Part shown: positions 47,284 through 58,336 of the stretch, piece by piece
Position numbering within the stretch: the stretch's first letter is position 1
Layout of the letters: each line of letters opens with the position of its first letter
Source of the DNA: Sphaerosporella brunnea
Lineage: Eukaryota > Ascomycota > Pezizomycetes > Pezizales > Pyronemataceae
Reading direction: 5' to 3'
DNA: 64,000 nucleotides
NCBI GenBank assembly: GCA_008704415.1
Contig: VXIS01000062.1
Span: 62,001-126,000 of the forward strand
The notes under the pieces: generated by a model
Databases searched by the model: none
Seen by the model: the letters and a program-made list of their open reading frames with translations, nothing else
Told to the model about the DNA's origin: nothing
Translations under genes and position numbers: made by a program

Positions 47284-47649
47284 GGCTGCGATGGCTGGCG
47301 TCACGGTGCTGAGGCTGGCTGGCTGCGATCGCTGGCTTCACAGTGCTGAGGCTGGCTGGCTGCGAGGGGTCACGGTGCTGAGGCTGGCTGGCTGCGATGG
47401 CTGGCGTCACGGTGCTGAGGCTGGCTGGCTGCGATCGCTGGCTTCACAGTGCTGAGGCTGGCTGGCTGCGAGGGGTCACGGTGCTGAGGCTGGCTGGCTG
47501 CGATGGCTGGCGTCACGGTGCTGAGGCTGGCTGGCTGCGATCGCTGGCTTCACAGTGCTGAGGCTGGCTGGCTGCGAGGGGTCACGGTGCTGAGGCTGGC
47601 TGGCTGCGATCGCTGGCTTCACGGTGCTGTGGCTGGCTGGCCTCACGGT
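47284..47649. repeat. minisatellite 2 with 106-bp higher-order unit
   Basis: Built on CTGAGGCTGGCTGGCTGCGA. Unit starts at 47309, 47346, 47378, 47415, 47452, 47484, 47521, 47558 and 47590 give spacings 37, 32, 37 repeated, that is a 106-bp higher-order unit present about three times, before a diverged last copy at 47627. The G-rich strand could form secondary structure. It ends about 145 bp before the right tip of the element. Confidence 0.9.
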
Positions 47650-47769
47650 CACGCAACACAGGGGGTGTATACTGGCTACGGGTTTGATTTTTTTTGCACA
47701 GTGAGGCTAGCCTACATAGTCACTAGCGCAGCGCGGGTGTCGGGCGAGGACCCTGCGGATATCGCTCCA

Positions 47770-47795
47770 GTCTTGCACCAGACTAAGCGTCAGTG
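47770..47795 (-). repeat. right terminal inverted repeat of the 12.4-kb element
   Basis: GTCTTGCACCAGAC at 47770-47783 followed by TAAGCGTCAGTG; reads CACTGACGCTTA plus the core on the minus strand. Followed by AGC, matching the 3 bp before the left end. Confidence 0.8.
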
Positions 47796-48188
47796 AGCGA
47801 GCGAACTGCGAAAAGTCTGGGTGGCGAGAGGAAGCGGTTGGCACAGCAACACCTCACTTTGCCAGCAGCTGGGCAGGAGGTGTGACATCCATCAATCCTG
47901 TGTAGAGGTAAGCAACCTCTCGCGGGGTTGACAACCGCGCTACCACATTGTCAATCGTGCGATCATGTGCTTTTAGTAATACAGAGAACACGTTACATAG
48001 TGAAGATTTCAACGCTCGTCGCCACAATCTCATCCTGCCACAAAGACCCTGCGTCTTATCCCGCTGCAAAGACTGCAATATTTGTCCACATACAGAACTG
48101 AAAATGACTTCGGAATTCAACGTTGCCAGCCTTCAAACTGCAAAATTACCTTGAGCCTTGTGGAAACACTGCGTTACACGCAGGACCT

Positions 48189-48681
48189 ATGTCTCAGTTA
48201 CCGCCCGAGGGTCGACCTGGATCACCAATTGAACAGCCGCCAGCCAAAAAAAAATAAAGGCGGTCACACCAAAGATCCATTGATTGACGAGCTACTACAG
48301 ATTGATGAGAGCCACACGAACATAAATCGGGACGCGTCGCGTTGCACCCACTATTGCCGGTTTTGCCACAAGCCCTCAGCATCAAGAAATGGCCCCCGAG
48401 CCAAGAGACACGCAGCCTTTCAGTGCCCCAACATTCCAGACGGCCTTCAAGCAAAAAAATTAGATGATATGGTCAAGAAGTCTCCCCAACGACTCAGCTT
48501 AGAGGAAGAGCGAAAGCTCTCGATGTCGGAATCCGATCAGAATGGTGAGCCTTCCAGAGCCAGCACCCACCGCCATCGTCACTGCGGGACATGTACCTGC
48601 ACATTTGATGCCCGCCGTGATGGTGAAAGTCTTGATGCAGCCAGCGCCCGTCATAAGCCCACCAGCTCGATTATGGAATAG
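48189..48681 (+). pseudogene. hAT-like transposase N-terminus with BED-type finger, frameshifted and truncated
   Basis: ATG at 48189 opens a frame MSQLPPEGRPGSPIEQPPAK that runs into nine A residues (48246-48254) and a stop directly after. One frame over, the sequence continues without a break as GGHTKDPLIDELLQID and then CTHYCRFCHKP, RAKRHAAFQCPNIP, a C-x2-C ... H-x4-C BED-like finger as at the start of hAT transposases. It continues to about 48541, where NG/GTGAGC could be a splice donor, and is open to 48681. The dimerisation and catalytic parts of a hAT transposase are absent downstream, where TRS23 begins. So this is either a relic broken by slippage at the A run and truncated, or a domesticated finger needing frameshift; the relic is simpler. 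Confidence 0.6.
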
Positions 48682-48895
48682 TCCAGTTGCGGTCTACCGC
48701 TGGCTCTCCTCGATAATCCCATGTGGCGGAATTTATTGATGATCGCGGCCGAAGGGTTTTGCTGGGGGAGCTGTCGAAGGAGAGAAATTGTGCGGGTGAG
48801 CAAAACCATTCACAGACCGGCACTCGCACGTGCACATGAGCTTTACATTCACAGCGGAGCACTCGGACCATTTCCACTAACTATTACGTAGCGCG

Positions 48896-49062
48896 TAGAG
48901 GCGTGCAGACACCGGTGACGATCACACACCGGTGACGGACCACCAAAAGGATGGGGGCTTACGTAACAATGCAACCGAAGAGCCTCAAGGTAGTTTGCGG
49001 TTGCAACGTACTAAAATCCGTCACCGGTGTGTGTGATCGTCACCGGTGTCTGCACGCCTCTA
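48896..49062. mobile_element. MITE-like element 4 (167 bp, 42-bp inverted repeats)
   Basis: The left arm TAGAGGCGTGCAGACACCGG from 48896 and the right arm ending GGTGTCTGCACGCCTCTA at 49062 are reverse complements over about 42 bp except for one 2-bp GT indel. TA at both tips. Each arm contains two CACCGGTG-like palindromes. It ends 163 bp before the TRS23 start codon, so it sits in that promoter. Confidence 0.82.
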
Positions 49063-49224
49063 GCCAAATAATTGAAAACAAGGAATTTAAAGCTAGTGCT
49101 GGTCGGGTGATATCCTATGAAGCTCGCACCTCCGATCACCATCAGCACCTCCAAACTCAACACGATCATCACGACCCACAACCTTGAACACTTCGCCGGC
49201 CTCACACCCGCAGCCCAATCCAGC

Positions 49225-49696
49225 ATGGTGATCCTCTCGATCCTAATCCTCAACAAAGCTGGCGGCCTAATCTACCAACGCCACTTCAATGAAGGACTCA
49301 ACAAGCTCAGCAGCAACGACTACCTGGTGTTGGCTGGTACCTTCCACGGCGTGCACGCCATCACCTCGCGAATATCTCCTGTGCCCGGCTCCGGCGGTCT
49401 CGAGGTCCTTGAAAGCGATCAGTTCCGCGTGCAGTGTTTCCAGACCCTCACTGGTGAGCACGAAACCCCCGATGTGTGCATATGAGAGCTAACCCGCGGC
49501 GCGTTTGTTGTTTTCAGGGACGAAGCTCCTAATCTTCGCCGAACCGCACCAACCGAATATCGATGTCATCTGTCGAAGGGTGTACGAACTATATGCAGAC
49601 TACGTGATGAAGAATCCATTTTATCAGATCGAGATGCCGATACGGTGCGAGCAGTTTGATAGGCAACTTGTTGCGTACATCAAACCGAAGCAGTGA
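49225..49696 (+). CDS. TRS23: TRAPP complex subunit Trs23/TRAPPC4 (sybindin fold)
   Basis: Core subunit of the TRAPP tethering complexes that activate Rab1/Ypt1 in ER-Golgi traffic. Exons 49225-49453 and 49518-49696; the 64-nt intron has donor GTGAGC, branch GCTAAC and acceptor TTCAG. The joined frame gives 135 aa. The longin-like opening MVILSILILNKAGGLIYQR is diagnostic, followed by DYLVLAGTFHGVHAI, and across the intron TLTG-TKLLIFAEP, VYELYADYVMKNPFY and MPIRCEQFD. I start at this ATG because family members begin here. The frame is open upstream to an ATG at 49117 (36 extra residues), which would be unusual. At 135 aa it is shorter than yeast Trs23, matching the compact fungal and animal form without the PDZ-like insert. 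Confidence 0.93.
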
Positions 49697-50032
49697 GAGG
49701 GAAAGGACATAATTAGAGGGGCTGGGTTGATTCGCCAGGTTGGGTGTACATACATTTTTGCTTGCAATTCTGGAGTTATGGCGTTGGGGTTCCTCCAGAG
49801 GGTCATTTTGATGCTCTGGAAACTTGAAGTTGCGCTGGGATTGGGAGCTGTGTGCCGCTAACTGAAAAAGCACTAAGGCTCCTTCACTCGGTCTCACTCG
49901 TTGATCTGAGCCGGGTTTTGGCGTGAACATATTACCCGGCTTCGTGTCACATCCTTTTCCTTTGTTTACCAACACTTCAATCAACGCCTCACCACCAAAT
50001 TCACCCCAATCAATCACAAAAACCCGATCACA
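49697..50032. other. TRS23-NBL1 intergenic region
   Basis: 336 bp between two genes on the same strand. Ends with an A/C-rich leader (CACCACCAAATTCACCCC) before the NBL1 ATG. No other feature seen. Confidence 0.5.
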
Positions 50033-51112
50033 ATGGCTCCCATCGCCCGCCGCAAGAAGCGCGATTCATCCTCAGTTGCGACACCCAGCAGCCCTATCGC
50101 AGACACCATCCACGTCGGAACGCCACGAGCACCGACAGGTTCTGTTACGAAAGAGCCCGCAACCTCACCAAAATCTCCGTTCCGGCGCGTAGTCGATGGA
50201 AGGATCACAAAACCCCAAAAGCAGGCTCTGCTTGATAACCTTGAAGTGGAGAGTATGCTTCACTCTGGCGGCATAACTCTCATGCGGTGCTGATGTGCCT
50301 GTGCTCCAGTGAACCAGCGCACACGAAAGCTCCGCTCTCAAGTGAACCAACAAGTCCACGCGCTTAAGCAACGCATCGAGATGCGTATCAATCGTATCCC
50401 GAAGAAGTTCTGGAAGATGACCATGGCGGATCTTCTTGCCCTAGCCGAAGGGCGGGATGTCTCAAGCGCGGTGGCCGGTGTCGGCGGATTAAAGAAATTT
50501 GTTGGCGATGTACGAAAACTAAGGTCTGTCCTTGGTTTTAAGCAGGTTGGACTTTGCCTAGCTAACCAGAGGCGCAGTCGTGGGCAATCAGAGAAGGTCA
50601 AAGACATGCCCTTGACGGTGCCAAAGAAGAGAACTGCTCAGAAGCCTGAGGTCTCGCCTGCACGACCAAAGATGCCACCCCCGCCAGCCCCGTTACCGAT
50701 ATCAGCCAATCCCATGAAACTCACCGACAAATCGAACCTCCCACCCTCTTCATCACCTAACGAATCACGCTCCCCCACGCGATCGCAATCGCCCGCAAAA
50801 GTGCAGAAAGCCTCTGGTCGCGCCCGAAAAGCTGCTAACTCCGCACCAATCTCAAGACCAACATCCCGCACCACAACGAGATCTTCTATAGAGACAGCAG
50901 CCACGCAAGCATCGACCGGCACGAAGGGAACTAAGAGTTCCCAAGCAAGGTCCAAGACAGGTGCTACAAATGACGCGAAAGGGCTCAAGAGAGGCAATGC
51001 GGGCAACGGTACTGGGAGTAATGGGAGTCTCAAAGAGAATAGAGTAGCCGGCGTTAAGAAGGAAACTGCTGGCAAGCTTGCCACTGGGCGGGTTTTGCGG
51101 TCTAGGAAGTGA
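50033..51112 (+). CDS. NBL1: Borealin/Nbl1, chromosomal passenger complex subunit
   Basis: Nbl1/borealin holds INCENP and survivin together so that Aurora B reaches centromeres and the spindle midzone. Exons 50033-50252 and 50310-51112, intron 57 nt (GTATGC ... CTCCAG). The joined frame gives 340 aa. The diagnostic N-terminal helix lies across the junction: KQALLDNLEVE then MNQRTRKLRSQVNQQ, HALKQRIEMRINRIPKKFW and MADLL (about residues 60-115). It pairs with INCENP and survivin in the known structure. The rest is basic and disordered, with many SP/TP and SPAR sites, ending RVLRSRK. A 54-nt stretch at 50524-50577 (GTCTGT ... GCTAAC ... GCGCAG) has all the marks of an intron but keeps the frame either way; removing it gives 322 aa. 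Confidence 0.85.
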
Positions 51113-52785
51113 GGAGTTTTGTTTATGCACATTTTTGGTTGATGCTTTTTGGCTCTCGGGCTTTGGGTTCTGGACAGTTTTTTTTTTATTTTTATTTTAT
51201 TTTTTTATTTTCTCTCGCTGCGGGTTCATTATAATTTTCCATTGCGGCGCGTTTTTGCATGCTCTCTATTATTGTTTTCTTGCTGTTTTGCTCTCATTAT
51301 TTGCTGGACGTTTTGATCATACGACCCTGGCGAACGGTTCTTATACAGCACCTCGTCATAAGTCTTCGTGATTCGCCGAAAATGCTCACTTTCATCTCGA
51401 CACCACAACGTCAACACCACCTGTGCAGACCTATAAGCACATGAGCTGATTATTTTTTTAATGGAGATGCTCATAAAAAATTTTGTAATTTTTTTTGAAG
51501 CTCCTCGTCTTTCAGCATCATCGCAAAGATGGGTGCTGTCGAGAGCGCGATGCTCAATGAAGTTTAGCATGGTGCCTCGGCATGATTTTTGGAAGTTCAA
51601 CGAACAAAACGGCTTGTATTTCCACAGCGCCTGGTCGTATGGTCACCAAACTTAGCAATGAGTTAGAAGACATGTAACAGAGTGCGCTTATTATTGGAGG
51701 AACAATTTGGGGTCGGTCTGGGCAAATGATAGAGCGCGGTGGCCGTAACGCATCTTCAGCAATACTCTATGAAAAACGTCGCCTAAGTGCTTCAGGAACT
51801 CACAAAATACTCTCCAAGGTGCCTGAGCTTGCAATTTTTTACAGCTCTCAATTAGACCAATCATTCGCTGTGCTGAGAAAACCGCTTGACGTTGAACAAT
51901 CACGAAGACTTATGACGAGGTACTGTACTTACCTCCTAGTACATCTTATTTGCTTTCTTATCGAGGTTTTCTCTGCGCTGCAGTTTTGACCCGTGTTGCG
52001 ATGGCATCATCACGTGCAAGCAAGCTATGAGTTTCGCCAGAAGTTCTGTCCTGTGTCGTGCAGCCATTACTTCGTGCGCACAACAACTGACTGGCGATAT
52101 CTATCTATCTCAACTGCCCGTGACCGCGCGGAATAGCCGGCGTACCTGTCAGGGGTCTTTCCGTCGGGCGTCGTTCCTGGAAGCCGGCAGCGAGGGTAGA
52201 AAGAGAGAAGTGAGAAAGAGAGCTTGCCAATTGCCATAGCGAAATCATCACCTCATCAGCCAATATCCAACCAACCAACCAACCCTCCCCCTGCGCATCT
52301 CGAAGAGGATGGTGTCTAGCCGCTTTCAACAACAACTCGAACATCTCCGATCCCCCACGACGCCCGCGCACTATATTCAACTTCCGCCCTCCGCTCTACA
52401 TATTAAACTACTACTCGGCACAGAGAGTATTACTATCACTGCTATCGCCCCCCCCCCCTCCCCATTGACGCCCCGCCAGTATACACACGAGAGTGTCCGC
52501 CGTTCACCGCGAAACAGAGCTGCCACCTGCGCCTCAGCTGCCGCCCTTCCCCCTCCATCGCGAGAATTCAGCATCGCGCCCGTGCCTGCTCTACCTACAA
52601 GCAACGCAACACACACCACCCTAGCTACTATTCTTCTTGCTACGACTCTGGTCACAACTCACGTCGCATCCCCCGCGACGAGACTGCGCGTACGTGCTAC
52701 GGCAGGGGGAGACGGACGCCACGATTACCGCTGCGATAACCTCGCCACTTAGTACCGACACCTGTGTCCCGTAGCAGCTGTAGCA
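51113..52785. other. 1.7-kb NBL1-kinesin intergenic region
   Basis: Includes a T-rich NBL1 3' region (about 51180-51215) and, from about 52290, a C-rich leader of the kinesin gene with CAACCAACCAACCAACC near 52265. The middle part (51400-52200) has several short open frames without recognisable domains. Confidence 0.45.
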
Positions 52786-55700
52786 ATGGGGGGAGGTAAC
52801 ATCAAAGTTGTTGTTAGGGTGCGGCCCTTCAACGGCAGAGGTACGGGCAGCATCGAGCTGGGGCGCCGTCGGCAATGGTGGCGGTGGCTAATGTCTGCAA
52901 TAGAAAAGGAACGAGGGGCAAAATGTATAGTCCAGATGAAAGAGACGCAGACCGTCCTCACACCTCCTCCGGGCGCCGAAAAGACGGGAAAGGGCGGCGC
53001 AAAGGATCATGGTCCTAAGGTCTTCAACTTTGACAAAAGCTATTGGAGTTTCTCGAAATCGGACCCCAATTACGGTGCGTCGCTCCGAGCTCGCGCCGGT
53101 CTCTGTGGGCTGGGGGTGGGGAGAGCTGACGTAGTTTGGGGTGGGGAATGCAGCTGGACAGGATAATCTTTACCAAGACCTCGGTGAACCGCTGCTTGAC
53201 AATGCCTTTGGAGGCTACAACAACTGCATTTTTGCGTATGGACAAACTGGTTCAGGAAAATCGTACTCCATGGTCCGAGGATTTCCAAAACGTTTGCGAA
53301 TCAATTGTGGATTGGAAAGGCTGACAAGGTCTTCAGATGGGATATGGCGAAGAGCATGGAGTCATTCCAAAGATTTGCCAAAACATGTTCGAGCGAATGT
53401 GGGTTCACTCGATGCCCCACTGTGAAAATGAGACTGGTGATTAAAATCGCAATAGAAAGGGTTTGCAGACTGATCCGCACCTCAAATGCACGGTGGAAGT
53501 CTCGTATCTAGAAATCTACAATGGTAAATAATCATCTGGGCCCGCAGCTCAGACATGTGCTGATTGCGCTTCCAGAGCGAGTCCGCGATCTTTTAAATCC
53601 TTCGACAAAAGCAGGTCTCAAGGTCCGAGAACACCCTTCGACAGGACCATATGTAGAAGATTTGGCAAAACTGGTGGTGGGGTCATTCGCCGAGATTGAA
53701 AATCTGATGGACGAAGGAAACAAAGCCAGAACGGTTGCCGCCACTAACATGAACGAAACATCATCCAGATCGCACGCAGTGTTTACGCTTATTTTGACAC
53801 AGAAGCGGCACGACGTTGAGACCAACATGGATACCGAGAAGGTCTCCAGGATCAGTCTGGTTGATTTGGCCGGTTCCGAGAGAGCAACTTCTACTGGTGC
53901 TACTGGGGCGCGTTTGAAGGAGGGGGCCGAAATCAACAGATCACTTTCAACCCTAGGGCGTGTCATTGCAGCTCTTGCGGAAGCGTCTTCAGGGAAGGGG
54001 AAGAAGAAGGGTGCCAATCAAGTGCCCTATCGAGACTCTGTGCTCACTTGGCTGCTCAAGGACTCCTTGGGTGGAAATAGTATGACTGCAATGATTGCTG
54101 CAATATCCCCCGCAGATATCAACTTTGACGAGACTCTTTCGACACTTCGATATGCCGATTCGGCGAAGCGCATCAAAAATCATGCTGTGGTCAACGAGGA
54201 TCCAAATGCTCGGATGATTAGAGAGCTCAAAGAGGAACTGCAGCAGTTGCGGTCCAAACTCGCAAGCGGTGGTGGCGCTGGAGAGGAGATCTATGCTCCC
54301 GATACACCACCTGAAAAGCAAATCGTCACTATTACAACAGCCACTGGAGAAATCAAAAAGGTTTCAAAGGCTGAAATTGCAGAGCAGCTGGAGCAATCCG
54401 AGAAGATTCTTCAAGACCTCAACCAGACCTGGGAGGAGAGGCTTGAAAAGACACAGGTCATACATAAAGAGCGTGAAGCCGCCCTTGAAGAATTGGGGAT
54501 CAGTATAGAGAAGGGTTTTATTGGCCTTTCAACTCCGAAAAAGATGCCTCACTTGGTCAACTTGAGCGACGATCCTTTGCTAGCGGAGTGTCTTGTCTAC
54601 AATATCAAGCCTGGCACGACGCATGTTGGCAACGTCGAGACATCAACAACGGCTCAAATAAGACTAAATGGCTCAAAAATTCTCCAAGATCATTGTCGCT
54701 TCGAGAACGATAATGGTGTTGTAACTCTCATACCCAACGAAGGCGCCGCCGTGATGGTGAACGGTCTCAGGATTGAGAAGCCAAGGCGCCTGCGCACTGG
54801 TTTTCGGATTATACTCGGAGACTTTCACATCTTTCGTTTCAATCACCCCCAGGAGGCTCGCGCTGAACGGGATCGGTTGAGACAGTCGGCAACGATGAAC
54901 TCCGCCGCCCATCCGCAATCTCCAGAGCACAGGCATACCCCAAGCGGCGTCACCTCAGACCACATGGAAAAACTCGACACTGAAAGCAATAGCAGCCGGC
55001 CAGACTCGCCAGCAGCTGTACCTAACAGTCGCGACATGGAGTGGTCGTTCGCTAGGCGTGAGGCCGCCACAGCGTGGCTTGGGGATAGTTCCAAAATTAA
55101 TACGCTTAGCGATGACGAACTTGACAACCTCTTGGAAGAAATGCAGCGAGTCAGGGCAATTCGTAAGGGGAGGCCAGACAGCAGACTGGACGATGATGAG
55201 ACGGAGTCCGTCACTTCTTCATTCCCGGGAGTTCGGGAAAAGTATGCCTCGACTGCCACACTAGCTGACGACCTATCACTTGACACTCTGATTACAATGC
55301 CAGGAACACCGCAACCCGGTGAGGTGGAGGAGCGGCTGCGTCTTATCAGGGAAGAGATGCAAGGGCAGCTTGAACAACAAAAAGAAGAATACCAGGAGAA
55401 ACTCAAAGCAGCTGGGGGTATGGAGTTTGAAGAGATCAAGGCAGAAAAGATCAAGATGCAAGAACAGCTAGACAACGCGCGGGCCGAGATGCAGAGGGAG
55501 CTGGAACGGCAACGGCAAGAGTTCGAGAACCGTCTCGAAGAGATCACGCTATCCCCCAAAAAGAGCGGTTCGGGCAAAGAAAAACTCGATGATCGGGAAA
55601 TCAGTCTTGCCAGATTCGTCATTGAGCACTGGAAGCAGAGGAGATATGTTCGCATGGCCGAGTCGATATTGCAGCATGCGGCAACGCTCAAAGAAGCCCA

Positions 55701-58336
55701 GATCATGAGCCAAGAGATGGAAAAGATGGTGGTTTTCCAGTTTACGATCATTGATGAAGGCCATACATTCCAGTCCAGCTACGATCTTGTCCTTAATGGG
55801 GTATCGGGCGAGGACGATGAGTTCTTGGAGATGGCCAAAAAGCCCTGCGTCGGAGTACGGGTGATGGATTTTCATGCAGGCGTCGTACATCTCTGGTCGT
55901 TGGAGAAACTTCAGAACCGTGTAAGACAGATGCGGCAAATCTACCAGTACTTGGACCGTCCAGAGTATCTACAGGTACGTTGCGGTATTGGAATATTCAC
56001 TGTTGTTTCACTGGTTGATTGTGGGCGCTAAATTACTTTTGTCGTGGCAGCACTTCCGACTGGGTGACCCCTTCACTGAACCAATCCTGCCCCAGTATTC
56101 TTTGGTAGGAGACGTGGACGTCCCTCTGACCGCCATATTTGAGTCGCGTTCGCAAGACTTTGCACTTGATGTCACGTCGCCACATACACAGAGCGTGGTC
56201 GGCATCATCAAGCTGGCCATCGAACCATCTCAAGCAGAGACACGTTCGACTCTCAAGTTCAACGTCATCATGCGAGATATGATAGGTTTCGCTGAACGCG
56301 AGGGAACCCAGGTTCATGCACAGATGTTTGTTCCAGGAGTATCGGATGAGAGCGGTGCTACGACCACAACAATGGTGTCAGACTTCGATGAAGGTCCGAT
56401 ACGGTTCGATAGTGTCCACAGTATGAGCTTGCCGCTCGGGAGCCCGTTGCGCAATGCAACGCTACGGGTAGCCATCTTTGCAAAGATCACCGCGATGCAC
56501 TTGGAAAAGCTGATCAGCTGGGATGACATGCGCGATCACAGCAACACAGTGGTTCCTCGGAAGAAGAGTGCCAGGCTGAACGAGACAGAGTTTTACACCG
56601 AAGAGCGGCACGATGTGTTTGCCCGCGTACAAATATTGGAGCTTTCAGAGTCAGGCGAATACCTGCCCGTCGAAGTTGTGCAACAGACCGATGTAGATCC
56701 GGGAGGGTTCCAACTACATCAAGGTCTGCAGAGACGCCTTCAGCTCAGCCTAACACACAGCTCTGGCGAAGCACTCCAATGGCGGGATGTGGTAGATGTT
56801 CGCATTGGCTCAGTTCGGTTACTCGACCCGCGGGGCAAGATTCCTGACCTCTCATCACCAACCAAGGAGGTTCGCCTAAACACGATATTGGGACCCGTTG
56901 TCAAGACCAATGCCGATGGCACAAGCACTGTCACGGTGGTGGCCCAGTGGGATTCTAGTCTTCACAATTCGATACTTCTAGACCGCACAACGGCCGACAA
57001 ATACCGAGTGCAGATGTGCCTGCGGTGGAACGTGGTCTCTGAGCGTTTATCCGAACCGATCCTGTTTTCGCTCGATATCGCTGCGCAAATCCAACCAAGA
57101 CTTCTTCGCAGCCCGAGTAAATTCATGCAGTTGTGGCACAACAACAGGATTGTCCATGCTAGCGTGGGCCTGTACCAGCTCGTGATTAGGCCCGCGGCAG
57201 CTCGGCGGGCAGGTGACTTGTGGAGAATGAACACCATCCACAGGTATGTCAAGGGTGAGGAATACCTTGCAGGTTGGACCCCGCGCAGTGTAAGCTTAGT
57301 GCGGGATTTCATATCGGCCAAGAAGCGGAGAATGAGGGTTGCGGAAGTGGAAAATGCAAAAGGTTTCCTCAACAGTCTTCCAGTTACAAGGACAGTCACA
57401 CCCACTGCAGCAGCTGTGCGGGAACTCACACAGGAACAGCCAATCACAAGAGTGGTGAGAAGGGTATTGGGCAAAGAAAACGGACAGGTGTTGCAGCAGG
57501 CCGGGGAGCCAATAACGACTAGTCCTGCAGAAACCCCGGCCAATAACGATGAGGGCGGCGAGGTGCCAGCAGCTGTTGCACGTGCTGCGGGTGCTGCGGG
57601 TGATGTGAGCGATGCGGAGACGGAATCGGTAGTGGCACCGTCTGAGCACGAGGCAGCGCTGGAGGAGCGCGAGCCGCCACCAGACAATAATAGTCAGCAG
57701 CCTGAAGATCCAGCGATGCTTGTTTTGCGAAAGTTTGTCGGCCTTTGGTCATCCTGGAAAGATCCAAGCGAGGTATGCTCCCCTCCGCGCCCCCAAAGGC
57801 TCCGCCCTTTTTCCAATCCTGACCATTCATAAGATTATCCTGGTGAAGGAAAATACAGAACCTCCGCACAATGGGGCTTGTTTTGCATCGACCGAGTCTC
57901 AACCCCCACGATTGATCGCCGAAGTACGACAAGTACCTAAGAGGTTTGTTTGGAACATGTTCCTATCTGCCACTTTCAGTACTAAATCGCGCGCAGCACA
58001 TCATTACTTAAATCGGGTTATCTGTTAACACCGGACGAAACGAATAAAGTCTGGACCAAACGATACTTCGAATTGCGGCGGCCGTACATGCATGTGCATT
58101 CTGTGCCGGATGGAGAAGAAATCATGGCAATCAATCTCAGCCAATGCCGCATTGACCATCAGCCGCAGGTCGCAAAGCTGTTGCGGCGACCGCACATCTT
58201 TGCCATCTATGCACCATTGAACACTTATCTCTTCGCGGCACGAGGAGAAAGAGAGATGATCGAATGGATCATGAAAGTTGATCAATTCCATTTCTTTTCC
58301 TCCAGTCGGAGTAATACGCCAGAAGAACTTTCATAA
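52786..58336 (+). CDS. uncA: Kinesin-3 (Unc104/KIF1 family) motor
   Basis: Plus-end microtubule motor that carries vesicles and early endosomes. Nine exons: 52786-52840, 52904-53074, 53154-53272, 53337-53398, 53456-53523, 53576-55974, 56051-57772, 57834-57943, 57997-58336; the joined frame gives 1681 aa. Motor (about 1-360): [31 protein letters not shown] (P-loop), [13 protein letters not shown] (switch I), VDLAGSERA (switch II), and the [17 protein letters not shown] block. FHA domain (about 495-585) with HVGNVE and VMVNGLRI. Coiled coil near 740-820, a KIF1B-like segment [17 protein letters not shown], then the C2-like/DUF3694 regions and a C-terminal PH domain ([43 protein letters not shown]). 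Five introns crowd the motor. The start of exon 8 is uncertain: an acceptor at 57848 would give 5 fewer residues. Confidence 0.94.

Larger units (their letters stand above)
35401..47795. mobile_element. 12.4-kb CACT...AGTG DNA transposon carrying DUF6589, RecQ helicase and dioxygenase genes
   Basis: The left end reads CACTCAAGGAGC and then GTCTGGTGCAAGAC (35401-35426). The reverse complement of the right end reads CACTGACGCTTA and then the identical GTCTGGTGCAAGAC (47770-47795). So 20 of 26 positions match, including a perfect 14-mer placed exactly 12 bp from both tips. Similarity stops at CACT. The 3 bp outside are AGC on both sides (35398-35400 and 47796-47798), as expected for a 3-bp target duplication. 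CACT tips plus a 3-bp duplication are features of the EnSpm/CACTA group. Inside are four intact multi-domain genes and two minisatellites. All host genes lie outside. The TIR/TSD call is direct from sequence; assignment to a superfamily is inference, because the usual CACTA transposase is absent and a DUF6589 protein takes its place. Confidence 0.82.

Noticed and set aside
46720..47410. Repeat-peptide frames over the minisatellites (TRKEP and QPQHRD repeats)
   Set aside because: Open only because the repeat units lack stops; present in several frames on both strands, with no start context.
34935..49062. MITEs 3 and 4 as the two ends of one larger composite transposon, since both tips begin TAGAGG
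   Set aside because: Identity stops after six bases and each is a self-contained foldback with its own pair of arms. The CACT ends with matching AGC flanks explain the big insertion better.
51691..51903. Minus-strand frame ending in FCEFLKHLGDVFHRVLLKMRYGHRAL
   Set aside because: Peptide-like in look but only 70 codons, no ATG start, no splice sites and no family I recognise.
53404..53470. Kinesin exon 4 reading on through [13 protein letters not shown] with a 32-nt intron
   Set aside because: The intron would be too short and the residues do not fit the motor domain. Donor GTGGGT at 53399 restores the family sequence FERI...[13 protein letters not shown].
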